Below are positions 25,516-35,768 of a stretch of 62,990 nt of DNA, piece by piece. Within the stretch, counting starts at the first letter, position 1. The number at the start of each line of letters is the position of its first letter. Made by a program: the position numbers and the translations under genes. Origin of the DNA: Bacteroidaceae bacterium (lineage in GTDB: Bacteria > Bacteroidota > Bacteroidia > Bacteroidales > Bacteroidaceae). Below the pieces are notes generated by a model that saw nothing but the letters and a program-made list of their open reading frames with translations, ran no database searches and was not told the origin of the DNA. The DNA lies in NCBI GenBank assembly GCA_017464815.1, contig JAFTYI010000042.1, forward strand, positions 1-62,990. Direction: 5' to 3'.

Positions 25516-25546
25516 TTTGTGTGTTGCAGAAAAATGTGTAAGTTTG
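25516..25546 (+). promoter_or_regulatory. Promoter for the TonB-C lipoprotein
   Basis: TTTG at 25516-25519, exactly 19 bases, TAAGTTTG at 25539-25546. The ATG is 31 nt downstream. Confidence 0.8.
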
Positions 25547-25577
25547 CACCCTCATTTAATCAATCAGATAAAATAGT

Positions 25578-26168
25578 ATGCAGAGAAAAGTAAAGATGGT
25601 AATGTGCTTGCTGGGTTGCACTTTTATGCTCAGCTGTTCGGTGTTGAAGAGTAACAAGAGTGCTGTGGCTGAGGCCGAAGATGCCGCCACCGTATTGTCA
25701 GACACAGTAATACAGAGTACGCAAGTGGCGGAAAGCCAACCTGTTCAGGCCGATGCCTCGGTGAAGAAACAGGTCGTTGTGGGGTACAACGATGAAGTGC
25801 AGGGCAGCCTCGAAGGTGGAACTTATGTGCGTCGTGTGCTCTATCGTGAGAGTGAAGTCAATCCTAAGCCTCAGTTCCGTGGTGGCGATGCGGCTTACAA
25901 AAGATTCCTTGCTCAAAATGTAAAGTATCCTGCAGAGGCCATGAAGAAGCGTATTCAAGGTTCCGTCCGCATTGGATTCACCGTCAATCCGGATGGTTCC
26001 ATTGTCAATGCCAAAGTTGAGCGCAAGGTAAATCCCCTGCTTGACAATGAAGCCCTTCGTGTCGTAAAGGCTATGCCCAAGTGGACTCCTGGTAAGTTGA
26101 ATGGCGAACCCGTTCCCGTGAAGATGTATGTCCCTGTAAATTTCCGCCTGAAGACGGTGAAAAAATAG
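25578..26168 (+). CDS. TonB C-terminal domain lipoprotein
   Basis: A 196-residue protein with a lipoprotein signal (CTFMLSC, Cys20), a low-complexity Ala/Val/Glu/Gln linker (about 25-90) and a TonB C-terminal domain (about 100-190): FRGGDAAYKRFLAQNVKYPAEAMKKRIQGSVRIGFTVNPDGSIVNAKV, ending WTPGKLNGEPVPVKMYVPVNF. Classical TonB has an N-terminal membrane helix; here a lipid anchor replaces it, so this is probably not the motor-coupled TonB but one of the TonB-C proteins of Bacteroidota whose role is uncertain. It is transcribed alone between a consensus promoter and two hairpins. Confidence 0.88.
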   Translation: MQRKVKMVMCLLGCTFMLSCSVLKSNKSAVAEAEDAATVLSDTVIQSTQVAESQPVQADASVKKQVVVGYNDEVQGSLEGGTYVRRVLYRESEVNPKPQFRGGDAAYKRFLAQNVKYPAEAMKKRIQGSVRIGFTVNPDGSIVNAKVERKVNPLLDNEALRVVKAMPKWTPGKLNGEPVPVKMYVPVNFRLKTVKK

Positions 26169-26190
26169 GGGATTTTGAGGATATTTGACT

Positions 26191-26218
26191 AAAAGGGAGC
26201 GTCGGGCCTCCCTTTTTT
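26191..26218 (+). terminator. Rho-independent terminator
   Basis: A 9-bp stem (26191-26199 with 26208-26216) followed by T residues, 22 bases after the TonB-C gene. Confidence 0.8.
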
Positions 26219-26244
26219 ATTCTCCTATTTTGATGTTGATTGCG

Positions 26245-26292
26245 ATAAGGGACTTTCTTCCTCTGTGTTTGTACACGAAGAAAGTCCCTTAT
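26245..26292. terminator. Second hairpin, 16-bp perfect stem
   Basis: 26245-26260 pairs perfectly with 26277-26292 around a 16-base loop. There is no strong T-tract. It lies between the first terminator and ruvA and could be a back-up terminator or a processed element. Confidence 0.55.
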
Positions 26293-26389
26293 TTCCTGCA
26301 CAGATACAATAAAATGTGTAATTCTGCGTTTTTCTTTTGTTTACGTTTATTGTGCGATTAACGCATTTTGCCTATTAAAGAGAGAAACT

Positions 26390-27004
26390 ATGATCGAATA
26401 TATCAAAGGGGAGATTACGGAGATTACACCCGCCACGGTGACGCTGGAGACAAGTGGAGGGGTGGGGTATCTGCTCAATATATCGTTGAACACCTACACG
26501 GCCATACAGAATAAAGGGCAGGTACGCCTGTATGTGTACGAAGCCATCCGCGAAGATGCGTGGGTGCTCTTTGGCTTTGCTACCAAGGAGGAACGTGAAC
26601 TCTTCCTGCAATTGATAACTGTCAGTGGCATAGGTGGAAACACAGCCCGTATGATATTGTCGGCCCTTAGCCCCAGGGAATTATGTGACGTGATAGCCAC
26701 CGGTAACGACAAGTTGCTGAAGACCGTAAAGGGTATAGGCTTGAAGACAGCCCAGCGAATTATCGTGGATTTGAAGGATAAAATCAAGTTGTTGCCTTCG
26801 GTTGCCGGCATGTCAGGTGGCGATGGGGTATTGCCATTGTCAGGGGCTGGTGTTGCCAGTGCTGTTATGGACGAGGCTGTGTCGGCTCTCGCTATGCTGG
26901 GATTCCCTGTGGCCGCTTCTCAAAAGGTGGTGATGGGAATATTGAAAGAAGAGCCGTCGGCGCCTGTGGAAAAGGTCATCAAGGTGGCATTGAAGAGATT
27001 GTAG
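26390..27004 (+). CDS. ruvA: Holliday junction DNA helicase subunit RuvA
   Basis: Binds four-way DNA junctions and loads RuvB for branch migration in recombination repair. At 204 aa it has the standard length. The OB-fold begins [27 protein letters not shown]. Two helix-hairpin-helix motifs are visible ([22 protein letters not shown] and [23 protein letters not shown]), and the C-terminal RuvB-contact domain ends the protein ([16 protein letters not shown]). sprA follows 60 bases later; this ruvA-sprA order is frequent in Bacteroidota. Confidence 0.95.
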   Translation: MIEYIKGEITEITPATVTLETSGGVGYLLNISLNTYTAIQNKGQVRLYVYEAIREDAWVLFGFATKEERELFLQLITVSGIGGNTARMILSALSPRELCDVIATGNDKLLKTVKGIGLKTAQRIIVDLKDKIKLLPSVAGMSGGDGVLPLSGAGVASAVMDEAVSALAMLGFPVAASQKVVMGILKEEPSAPVEKVIKVALKRL

Positions 27005-27064
27005 TTCGTTACTGACGGGGTGTGTCTGGTTGCTTGCATTTGTTGTTGACAGCTAAAGAAAAAC

Positions 27065-30000
27065 ATGAAGAGGAGTAAAAAACTTATCTATACGTTGCTG
27101 CTGGCCGTGGCCAGTTTGCAGGTGATAGCCGCTGTCAGTGGCGCAAGCCCTCTTTATGCCCAATTGATAGCTGAGCAACAGCAGGAACCTGTTGACACGA
27201 CCAAGCGGCGCAAGCCTCGCTATAGCGTGAAAAAGACGGTGGCCGAGCACAACGAGAACGACTTGAAGCAGGGAACTGCCGACTTGCGCGACCCTGAAAA
27301 TATCGAGCAAACAACTGAATATGATGAGAAAACGGGGCACTACGTGATAGGTTCGAAACTGGGCGACAGTTACTTGAATGCTCCCGTGCTGATGACTCCC
27401 GAGGAATACACAACGTGGAGCATGAAGCAATCAATGAACGCCTATTATCGCAACAAGAATGCGGAAGAATTTGAAAAGGCGGGAAAAGAGAAGTTTGACT
27501 TTACCGATATGAAGTTTGACTTGGGGCCGGCTGAAAAGATATTCGGACCTGGTGGTGTGCAGATAAAGACGCAGGGCTCGGCCGAACTGAAGTTTGGTGG
27601 GAAATATAAGAATACAGAGAATCCCAGTTTGCCAGAACGCCAGCGTAAAACCTTCGGATTTGATTTTGATGAAAAGGTGAACTTGAACGTGACCGGTAAG
27701 GTGGGTGACAAGATGAACCTGAACATGAACTACAATACCGATGCGACCTTTGATTTCGACACCAAAAAGATAAAGTTGGCCTATGAGGGCAAGGAAGATG
27801 AAATTATAAAATTGTTGGAGGCCGGTAATGTGAGCATGCCCAGCAATTCGTCGCTTATCCGCGGTGCCACATCGCTTTTCGGTGTGAGGGCCGATTTGCA
27901 ATTTGGTAAACTGAAACTGCAGACGGTGGTGTCACAAAAGGAATCATCCTCGAAAAGTGTCTCTTCCAAAGGTGGTGCCCAATTGACTGAATTTGAACTG
28001 AGTGCAGCCAACTATGATGAGAACCGTCACTTCTTCCTCAGTCACTATTTTCGTGACAACTACGACAAGAACATGGCTTCGTTACCCAATGTGTTGAGTG
28101 GAATCACCATCACTCGTGTTGAAATTTGGGTAACGAACAAGAGCAGCAACTACGATAATCCGCGTAACATTATAGCCTTTACCGACTTGGCTGAGCCGCG
28201 TAAAATCAGCAATCCGATGTGGGCGGGGACAGGTACTAACAATCCCTATAACAATGCCAACTCTCTGTATCAGAGCATGGTGAATCAGTATGCCGGAGCT
28301 CGTGACATTGAGCAGGCGACCAATGTGTTGGATGGAATACCAGGCTTTGAGGGTAGTGTGGACTATGAGAAGATTGAGAATGCCCGCTTGTTGAACAGTT
28401 CGGAATACACGCTGAACAAGGCTGTGGGATACGTGTCGCTGAAGCAGACTCTGCAACCCGATGATGTGTTGGCTATTGCCTATGAGTACACGCTGAATGG
28501 TACGCGCTATCAAGTGGGAGAGTTTGCGGCCGACGTGAGTGATACTCAACAGACCCTTTATGTGAAGTTGTTGAAGAATACCAGCAACCGTCCGGGCATG
28601 GGTACATGGGACTTGATGATGAAGAACGTGTATGCTTTGGGAGCAAGCAGTGTGCAGAAAGAGAAATTCCGTCTTGATATCAAGTATCAGAGTGACACGG
28701 CAGGTGTATATCTCAACTACATCCCCGAGCCTAAATTGAAGGAGATGACCTTGTTGCGTGCCATGAATCTTGACCGCTTGGATGACAATCAGCAAAGCCG
28801 TCCAAATGGTTTCTTCGACTTTGTGGAAGGGTACACGGTGACGGCACAGAATGGTCGTATCTACTTCCCTGTCGCTGAACCATTTGGTGACCACTTGCGT
28901 AAATTCATAGGTAACAACGAATTGGCGGACAAATATGTGTTTGACGAACTCTACGACTCAACCAAGACCATTGCCAAGCAGATTGCAGAGAAGGATAAGT
29001 TCATCTTTGTTGGACAATACAAGGCCACTTCGGGCAGTGAAATAGACTTGGGGGCATGGAATATTCCACAAGGTTCGGTGACAGTGACTGCCGGTGGTGT
29101 CACTTTGGTGGAGAATAGCGACTATACGGTGGACTACAGTTCAGGCCGTGTGACAATTATCAACCAAAGTATCATCGATGCCGGTACGGCCGTGAATGTG
29201 AGCTTGGAGAGCAACACTAATTTCAGTATGCAGCGCAAGACCATGCTGGGAATGAATTTTACCTATGACTTCAGTAAAGATTTCCAGTTCGGTGGTACCA
29301 TCATGCACTTGAGTGAGAAACCACAAACCAGCAAGGTTGCCATGGGAAGCGAGCCGCTGAAGAATACAATTTGGGGCGCTAACGTTGCTTGGAAGAAGGA
29401 GAGCCAGTGGTTGACAAACATGATAGACAAGTTGCCTTTGTTGGAGGCTACACGGCCTTCGTCTATCAATCTGACTGCTGAATTTGCCCAGCTGATAGCA
29501 GGGGAAGCCAGTGGTGTGCAGGGGAATGCCTCCTATCTGGATGATTTTGAAAGTACGGAAAATGGCATCGACATCCGTCAGCCAGAGAGTTGGATGATTG
29601 CCAGCACCCCCTCAGTTCTGCCCAATGCCACACTGACAAATGATGTGCGCTATGGTATGGACCGTGCCTTGCTTAGCTGGTATTACATCGATCCGCTCTT
29701 TACCCGCCGCAGTTCTTCTTTGACTCCCTCTCACATCAAGAGTGATTTGGAACAGCTCTCAAACCATTATGTGCGCGAAGTGTATGAGCGCGAGCTTTAT
29801 CCCAACAAGGAGGCTGAATACCAGTCTTCCTCCACATTGAACATCCTGAATTTGGCTTATTACCCCGATGAACGTGGTCCTTACAATCTTGATACAGACC
29901 TGACGAGCGAAGGTAAATTGAATAATCCGACCAAGCGCTGGGGTGGAATGATGCGTAAGCTGGAGACCAGCGATTTTGAGACGGCAAACATCGAGTATGT

Positions 30001-33000
30001 AGAGTTTTGGATGCTGGACCCCTTTATTTACGAGACGACCGATACCCGCGCACGTGGCGGTGATTTCTACATCAACTTGGGAGAGGTTTCTGAGGATGTG
30101 TTGAAGGATGGTAAAAAGTTCTTTGAGAACGGTATGCCCGCCGATGGCAGTCCGCGTTACACCGAGACGGTGTGGGGACGTGTACCTACCGACCGTAGCA
30201 TCGTGTATGCTTTTGACAATACAGGTGGTGCGCGCAGCCGTCAGGATGTAGGTCTCAATGGACTTACCAGTGCCGAGGAGGCAGAGTTCCCTACTTATCG
30301 CGATTATCTGAGTGCAGTTCAGGGAAAGGTGAGTGCTGAAACCTTTGCCCGTTTGCAGGCCGACCCTGCTGGCGATACCTACCACTACAGTCGTGGCCGG
30401 GATTACGATGAACGGGAGTTGAGTATCCTTGAGCGTTACAAGTATATCAATAATCCTGAAGGAAACTCCGTTTCTTCGGAAAACTCTCCTGAGAGCTACG
30501 ACATCTCTTATAAGCGCACACCTGACTTGGAGGATATCAATCAGGACTACACGTTGGGTGAATATGAGAAGTACTATCAGTATCACATCAGTATGCGTCC
30601 TGAAGACCTGCAGATAGGGCGTAACTATATTGTGGACAAACGCGTGAGTAGTGTGAAATTGCGTAATGGTAAGACGGAGGATGCCACTTGGTACCAGTTC
30701 CGCATCCCTGTGGATGAGTATGAAAAGGCTGTAGGCGGCATCAATGGAGTGAACTCCATCCGTTTCATGCGTATGTATCTGACAAACTTTGAACAGCCCA
30801 TTGTGCTTCGTTTTGCTACGCTCGACCTCATCCGTTCTGAATGGCGTACCTATGAGCAGGCTCTGTACAATACTCAGACAGCGCCTTCCATCAGTGGCTC
30901 GGTGAATGTGTCATCGGTCAATATTGAGGAGAATGGCGACCGCGAACCGGTGAACTATGTGTTGCCTCCTGGAATCAGTCGTGTGCTCGATCCCAGTCAG
31001 CCCCAATTGCGTCAGGATAATGAACAGTCTCTCTGTATCAAGGTGTCCGACTTGAATACGGGTGATGCACGTGCTATCTACAAGAATATCAACATCGACT
31101 TGCGCCAGTACAATCGCTTGCAAATGTTTACCCATGCCAATGCCTTTATTAATGATGTCACAGGCTTGCAGGATGGTGAAGTGTCGGTGTTTATCCGTCT
31201 GGGGTCAGATTACAAGAATAACTTCTATGAGTATGAAATCCCATTGAAACTGACCCCGGAAGGGAAGTACGACAAATTCTCCAGTACCTCTGCCACTTCC
31301 GTCTGGCCCGAGGAGAACATGTTGAACATCGACTTCAGTGTCTTCACCAACCTGAAGAAGGCACGCAACATTGCTCGTGGTGTGCCTGGCTCGGGAGTAA
31401 GCTATACCACGCTTTACTATGAGTATGACCCCAATCAACCTAAGAATAAGGTGAGTGTGATGGGTAATCCTTCGTTGGGTGAGGTGAAGACGGTGATGAT
31501 TGGTGTGCGCAACAATGCCCGTAGCAAGAAGTCGGTGGAGGTGTGGGTGAACGAATTGCGCCTGCAAGATCCTGCTATCGACGGTGGTTGGGCCGCACAG
31601 GGAAATTTGAATGTACAGCTTTCAGATTTGGGTAGCGTGAATCTGACCGGTCACGTGGAGACTGCCGGATTTGGAGGATTGGAAGAGAAAGTGAGCGAGC
31701 GTCGTATGGATAATTATTATCAGTATGCCTTCACTACCAATTTCGAGGCCGGTCGCTTCTTCCCCGAGAAGGCCAAAGTGAGCATTCCCCTTTACTTCTC
31801 GTACACAAAAGAGAAACTTTCACCGAAGTATAATCCGTTGGATACCGATATGTTGCTGGATGATGCTTTGGAAGCTGCCCTTGACGATCAAGAGCGCGAC
31901 TCCATCAGCAGCATTGCCGAGACGGTGACCACTTATCGCAACTTCAGCGTGAGCAATGCCCGTGTGAACATCACCAGTAAGAATCCCATGCTCTACGATC
32001 CCAGCAACTTCTCATTCAATTACTCCTACAGCAAGAAGGAGAACAGCGGGGAAACAACTACCTATGAGAACGAATTGGATTGGAAACTGGGTATGAATTA
32101 CAACTATGCACCCGTGTACAAACCACTGGAACCGTTCAAGAAGATAAAGAGCAAGTCCAAGTGGTTGCAGGTGTTCAAGGATTTCGGTTTGAATTGGTTG
32201 CCACAGAGTGTGGCTTTCAACACCGACATCAACCGCCACTACTATGAGTTGCAGGAGCGCGATGTGGAGAACCTGGATGTGGCAACCACATTACCTGTCT
32301 CCTATTCACAGCAGTACTTGTGGAACAGAGAATTTGCCATTCGTTGGGACTTGACCAAGAATCTGAAATTGAACTTCTCGTCGGCTACCCATGCCGAGGT
32401 GGAGGAACCATACGGACCGGTGAACAAAGACCTTTATCCTGACGAATATTCGGCATGGAAAGATTCTGTGAAGCACAGTCTTCTCCGTTTGGGACGTCCG
32501 ATGGATTATCAGCAGACTTTCTCTGCTTCGTATCAGGCGCCCTTCAACAAGATTCCCGCACTTGATTGGGTAACGGCTGATGCCAGCTTCAATTCCTCTT
32601 ACAATTGGAATCGGGGTACTATGCTTGACAATGGGGTGTCTTTGGGAAATACTATTGCCAACCAGCGCCGGTACAACATCAACGGCCGTTTTAATATGGA
32701 AACCCTGTACAATAAGGTCCCCTTCTTGAAGGAAGCCAACAAACGTTTCGCGACTAGTGCCAAGAAGGCGCCTCCCAAGAACGTGCGTAATAACCAGAAG
32801 CAGCAGGAGGCAAAGAAGAAGGAGGCTGAAAAGAAAAAGAATACCTACACCAAGGAGGTGCAACTGATGCCTGATACTACGGTGACGGTTGTTCATGCCC
32901 GCAAGAGCAAGCGTCTGCGTGTGACGGCCAAGACGGCTGATGGCAAGGTATACCCTATACGCTACAAGGTGTTGGATGAGAACAAGATTATGATCCGTAA

Positions 33001-34528
33001 CATGGACTCGGTGAAAATCAAGCTCTCGGTGGTTCCTGGTCCCAAACCAGAGGAACAGGGTTGGTACAAGACGGCTCAAGTGGTGGCCCGTGGTGCTATG
33101 ATGGTGCGCAACTTCAGCATCAGCTACAGCAACAGCTACGCCATGTCAGTTCCAGGCTTCATTCCTTCAGTGGGTGATGCTTTCGGACAAGGGAAGAACG
33201 GGGGTATATTTGCTCCTGGACTTGACTTTGCCTTTGGTCTCCAAGGTGACGGTTATTTGCAGCGGGCAGCAGACAAGGGGTGGTTGATGCAGAGTGACAG
33301 CGTAGCCACTCCGGCCACCACCAATGCCATGGAGGACTTCCAGTTCAAGATGACGCTAGAGCCTTTCCGCGACTTCAAAATTGACCTCAATGCCAGCCGG
33401 GCAATGAATCGTTCGCGCAGCATCCAGTACATGTATGCCGGTATGCCTGAGATTCAGAGCGGGAACTTTACCATGACTGTTGTCACCATCGGTTCGGCCT
33501 TTGGCGGGGTGGGGAACTCCGGCAATGGATACTCTTCCCGTCCGTTCAGCCGTTTCATCAGAAATCTCGATGTGATACAGCAACGTCTGGAGTCGCAGTA
33601 CGCCGGTGCTGTATATCCCGTGGGAACGACTTTGGCCGGACAACCCTATGACGCAGCCAATGGTGGAGTGGACAAGTATTCGCCCGACGTGATGATTCCC
33701 GCTTTCCTTGCGGCCTATACGGGCAGGGATGCAAACAGTTCGGCGCTTGACATTTTCCCCTCGTTGCTGAAGATGATGCCCAACTGGAGCATCAAGTATG
33801 CCGGCTTGGGTAAGTTGCCATGGTTCAGCGAACACTTCAAGAGTGTGACTCTTAGCCACGGATATAAGAGCATCTACTCCGTTGGGTCGTTCAATACTTA
33901 TCAGAGCTTCTGCTCCTTCATGGGCGACCGTGGATTCATTGAGAACACCCAGACGGGAAATCCCGTACCCAGCAGTATGTACGACGTGAGCACCGTCAGC
34001 ATCAACGAGTCATTCTCTCCGTTAATCGGACTCGATGTCACTCTGCAGAACAGCCTGTCGGTGAAGGTCGAGATGAAGAAGACGCGTGTGCTGAACCTCA
34101 GTATGGCGGCTAATCAGATAGTAGAGACCACGTCGGATGACTTTGTGGTGGGGTTGGGCTACAAGATTACCAACTTTAAACTCTTTGGTGGAAACGGTGG
34201 CAACCGCAAGCGTAGCAGTGCCTCGTCGGGCAAGACGTCGACTACCACCCGTCGTGGAGGGGTTAGCAACGACTTGAACCTGCGTGCCGACATTTCATGG
34301 CGTGAGCAGAGCGCCCTTTGTCGCGACATACAGACGGTGACCACTCAGGCTACCAGTGGCAACAAGGCGTTGAAACTCTCCCTTTCGGCTGACTACACCC
34401 TCAGTCGCCGTTTGACGCTGAACGCCTATTACGACATGCAACGCAACGAGCCCTTGGTGTCAGCCTCGGCCTACCCCGTCACCACCATCGACTTTGGTGT
34501 GAGCATGAAGTTCTCGTTAACAAGATAA
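27065..34528 (+). CDS. sprA: T9SS outer-membrane translocon SprA/Sov
   Basis: A giant outer-membrane beta-barrel (2487 aa) that forms the protein-conducting pore of the type IX secretion system; SprA of Flavobacterium and Sov of Porphyromonas are of similar size. It has a signal peptide (first ~33 residues) and long runs of alternating amphipathic strands, with SprA-family segments such as KVNLNVTGKVGDKMNLNMNY near residue 205 and SGVQGNASYLDDFESTENGID near 815. A Lys/Glu-rich insertion (about 1900-1930) breaks the barrel pattern and is probably a surface or plug loop. Four intact genes in the window encode proteins with T9SS sorting tails that would use this pore. It follows ruvA closely and has no separate promoter that I can identify. 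Confidence 0.95.
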   Translation: MKRSKKLIYTLLLAVASLQVIAAVSGASPLYAQLIAEQQQEPVDTTKRRKPRYSVKKTVAEHNENDLKQGTADLRDPENIEQTTEYDEKTGHYVIGSKLGDSYLNAPVLMTPEEYTTWSMKQSMNAYYRNKNAEEFEKAGKEKFDFTDMKFDLGPAEKIFGPGGVQIKTQGSAELKFGGKYKNTENPSLPERQRKTFGFDFDEKVNLNVTGKVGDKMNLNMNYNTDATFDFDTKKIKLAYEGKEDEIIKLLEAGNVSMPSNSSLIRGATSLFGVRADLQFGKLKLQTVVSQKESSSKSVSSKGGAQLTEFELSAANYDENRHFFLSHYFRDNYDKNMASLPNVLSGITITRVEIWVTNKSSNYDNPRNIIAFTDLAEPRKISNPMWAGTGTNNPYNNANSLYQSMVNQYAGARDIEQATNVLDGIPGFEGSVDYEKIENARLLNSSEYTLNKAVGYVSLKQTLQPDDVLAIAYEYTLNGTRYQVGEFAADVSDTQQTLYVKLLKNTSNRPGMGTWDLMMKNVYALGASSVQKEKFRLDIKYQSDTAGVYLNYIPEPKLKEMTLLRAMNLDRLDDNQQSRPNGFFDFVEGYTVTAQNGRIYFPVAEPFGDHLRKFIGNNELADKYVFDELYDSTKTIAKQIAEKDKFIFVGQYKATSGSEIDLGAWNIPQGSVTVTAGGVTLVENSDYTVDYSSGRVTIINQSIIDAGTAVNVSLESNTNFSMQRKTMLGMNFTYDFSKDFQFGGTIMHLSEKPQTSKVAMGSEPLKNTIWGANVAWKKESQWLTNMIDKLPLLEATRPSSINLTAEFAQLIAGEASGVQGNASYLDDFESTENGIDIRQPESWMIASTPSVLPNATLTNDVRYGMDRALLSWYYIDPLFTRRSSSLTPSHIKSDLEQLSNHYVREVYERELYPNKEAEYQSSSTLNILNLAYYPDERGPYNLDTDLTSEGKLNNPTKRWGGMMRKLETSDFETANIEYVEFWMLDPFIYETTDTRARGGDFYINLGEVSEDVLKDGKKFFENGMPADGSPRYTETVWGRVPTDRSIVYAFDNTGGARSRQDVGLNGLTSAEEAEFPTYRDYLSAVQGKVSAETFARLQADPAGDTYHYSRGRDYDERELSILERYKYINNPEGNSVSSENSPESYDISYKRTPDLEDINQDYTLGEYEKYYQYHISMRPEDLQIGRNYIVDKRVSSVKLRNGKTEDATWYQFRIPVDEYEKAVGGINGVNSIRFMRMYLTNFEQPIVLRFATLDLIRSEWRTYEQALYNTQTAPSISGSVNVSSVNIEENGDREPVNYVLPPGISRVLDPSQPQLRQDNEQSLCIKVSDLNTGDARAIYKNINIDLRQYNRLQMFTHANAFINDVTGLQDGEVSVFIRLGSDYKNNFYEYEIPLKLTPEGKYDKFSSTSATSVWPEENMLNIDFSVFTNLKKARNIARGVPGSGVSYTTLYYEYDPNQPKNKVSVMGNPSLGEVKTVMIGVRNNARSKKSVEVWVNELRLQDPAIDGGWAAQGNLNVQLSDLGSVNLTGHVETAGFGGLEEKVSERRMDNYYQYAFTTNFEAGRFFPEKAKVSIPLYFSYTKEKLSPKYNPLDTDMLLDDALEAALDDQERDSISSIAETVTTYRNFSVSNARVNITSKNPMLYDPSNFSFNYSYSKKENSGETTTYENELDWKLGMNYNYAPVYKPLEPFKKIKSKSKWLQVFKDFGLNWLPQSVAFNTDINRHYYELQERDVENLDVATTLPVSYSQQYLWNREFAIRWDLTKNLKLNFSSATHAEVEEPYGPVNKDLYPDEYSAWKDSVKHSLLRLGRPMDYQQTFSASYQAPFNKIPALDWVTADASFNSSYNWNRGTMLDNGVSLGNTIANQRRYNINGRFNMETLYNKVPFLKEANKRFATSAKKAPPKNVRNNQKQQEAKKKEAEKKKNTYTKEVQLMPDTTVTVVHARKSKRLRVTAKTADGKVYPIRYKVLDENKIMIRNMDSVKIKLSVVPGPKPEEQGWYKTAQVVARGAMMVRNFSISYSNSYAMSVPGFIPSVGDAFGQGKNGGIFAPGLDFAFGLQGDGYLQRAADKGWLMQSDSVATPATTNAMEDFQFKMTLEPFRDFKIDLNASRAMNRSRSIQYMYAGMPEIQSGNFTMTVVTIGSAFGGVGNSGNGYSSRPFSRFIRNLDVIQQRLESQYAGAVYPVGTTLAGQPYDAANGGVDKYSPDVMIPAFLAAYTGRDANSSALDIFPSLLKMMPNWSIKYAGLGKLPWFSEHFKSVTLSHGYKSIYSVGSFNTYQSFCSFMGDRGFIENTQTGNPVPSSMYDVSTVSINESFSPLIGLDVTLQNSLSVKVEMKKTRVLNLSMAANQIVETTSDDFVVGLGYKITNFKLFGGNGGNRKRSSASSGKTSTTTRRGGVSNDLNLRADISWREQSALCRDIQTVTTQATSGNKALKLSLSADYTLSRRLTLNAYYDMQRNEPLVSASAYPVTTIDFGVSMKFSLTR

Positions 34529-34533
34529 ACTTA

Positions 34534-34615
34534 AGACCTATAGAACCTACTGAACAATAGTTTCTATAATTCCTATAGTTTCTATGGTTTTCTATGGTTC
34601 CTATAAAACTATAAT
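34534..34615. repeat. 9-bp repeat array after sprA
   Basis: Nonamers of the type TTTCTATGG or TTCCTATAG repeat at 34561-34569, 34570-34578, 34579-34587, 34588-34597, 34598-34606 and 34607-34615, with looser units to the left. It fills the sprA-Smr gene gap. Confidence 0.6.
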
Positions 34616-34624
34616 ATAAATGAA

Positions 34625-35743
34625 ATGAAGAAAGGAGATAAAGTGCGCTTCCTCAGTGAGAAGGGAGGAGGCATTGTGGCCGGTTTCCAAGGCAAGGACA
34701 TTGTACTTGTTGAGGACGAAGACGGCTTTGAGATTCCTATGCCCGTCAGGGAGTGTGTGGTGATTGATACCGACGACTACAACATTGCCAAGGTAAACAC
34801 GTTGGGGATGAAAAAACAGCCGGTTGATCCGGTTCAAACCAGCCGGCAGGCAAGACCGTCGGGTGATGAATCCTCGTCAACCCGGAGGGCTATCAACGCA
34901 TTCACCGAGATAAAGGGGAACGACCTCCTCAACATCAAGTTGGCTTATGTGCCGCAGGACATCAAGGCGGTGACTACCACCCTGTTTGATGCCTATTTGG
35001 TGAACGACAGCAACTATTCTCTCTATTACACCTATCTGGTGGCCGAGGGAAAGAGTTGGACCGCCCGTGCCCACGGCCTGATGGAGCCGAATACGAAGGT
35101 CTTTTTGGAGGAGTTCGGAAAAGAGTTCCTCAACAATATGGAGCGTGTCGCCGTGCAACTGATTCCCTTTAAGGAGGAGAAAAGTTTCCTGATGAAGCCG
35201 GCCACAGCGGTGGAGTTACGCATCGATGCAGTGAAGTTCTACAAGCTCCACACCTTCCGCGACAGCGACTTCTTTGAAGAACCCGCTCTACTCTATGATG
35301 TGGTGAAGGACGATGCTCCCGTGCGTCAGGTGTTCGTGGATGCTGTGCAGTTGCAGGATGCGTTGTTGGGAAAGGGCGCCGTTCCCAAAGTGGCAAAGGA
35401 GAGTGCCGCGCACTCCTCTTCAGCCCGTCAGTTGGCCAATCCTTCGGCCAAGGTCATCGAGGTTGACCTTCATATCCATGAACTGCTTGACAACACCTCG
35501 GGCATGACCAATGGCGAGATGCTGGAGTACCAGCTCGGAGTTTTTCGTCGCACGATGGAGGAAAACCGTCGGAGGGTGGGGCAGAAGATTGTCTTCATCC
35601 ACGGCAAAGGTGAGGGTGTGCTCCGTCGCGCCATCGAGACGGAGTTGAAGACCAAGTACAAGAACTGTACCTTTCAGGATGCCTCGTTCCGTGAATACGG
35701 CTTTGGGGCAACGATGGTGACGATTAGGAGCGAACGACAGTGA
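34625..35743 (+). CDS. DUF2027 / Smr domain protein
   Basis: A 372-residue cytoplasmic protein. The N-terminus is a KOW/SH3-like segment ([37 protein letters not shown]), as in MutS2-associated and DUF2027 proteins. The middle (about 95-235) is the DUF2027 beta domain. The C-terminal ~95 residues form an Smr domain with [10 protein letters not shown] and the catalytic-type [13 protein letters not shown]. Smr domains nick or cleave nucleic acids in MutS2 and in ribosome-collision factors, so an RNA- or DNA-directed role is likely. The order sprA, this gene, S9 peptidase is on one strand with gaps of 96 and 25 bases. Confidence 0.88.
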   Translation: MKKGDKVRFLSEKGGGIVAGFQGKDIVLVEDEDGFEIPMPVRECVVIDTDDYNIAKVNTLGMKKQPVDPVQTSRQARPSGDESSSTRRAINAFTEIKGNDLLNIKLAYVPQDIKAVTTTLFDAYLVNDSNYSLYYTYLVAEGKSWTARAHGLMEPNTKVFLEEFGKEFLNNMERVAVQLIPFKEEKSFLMKPATAVELRIDAVKFYKLHTFRDSDFFEEPALLYDVVKDDAPVRQVFVDAVQLQDALLGKGAVPKVAKESAAHSSSARQLANPSAKVIEVDLHIHELLDNTSGMTNGEMLEYQLGVFRRTMEENRRRVGQKIVFIHGKGEGVLRRAIETELKTKYKNCTFQDASFREYGFGATMVTIRSERQ

Positions 35744-35768
35744 GAGAATACTATAAAAGAAATGTAAC

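Noticed and set aside
25578-26168. Classical TonB energy transducer
   Set aside because: It has a lipobox in place of the N-terminal membrane helix that contacts ExbB/ExbD, and no exb genes are nearby.
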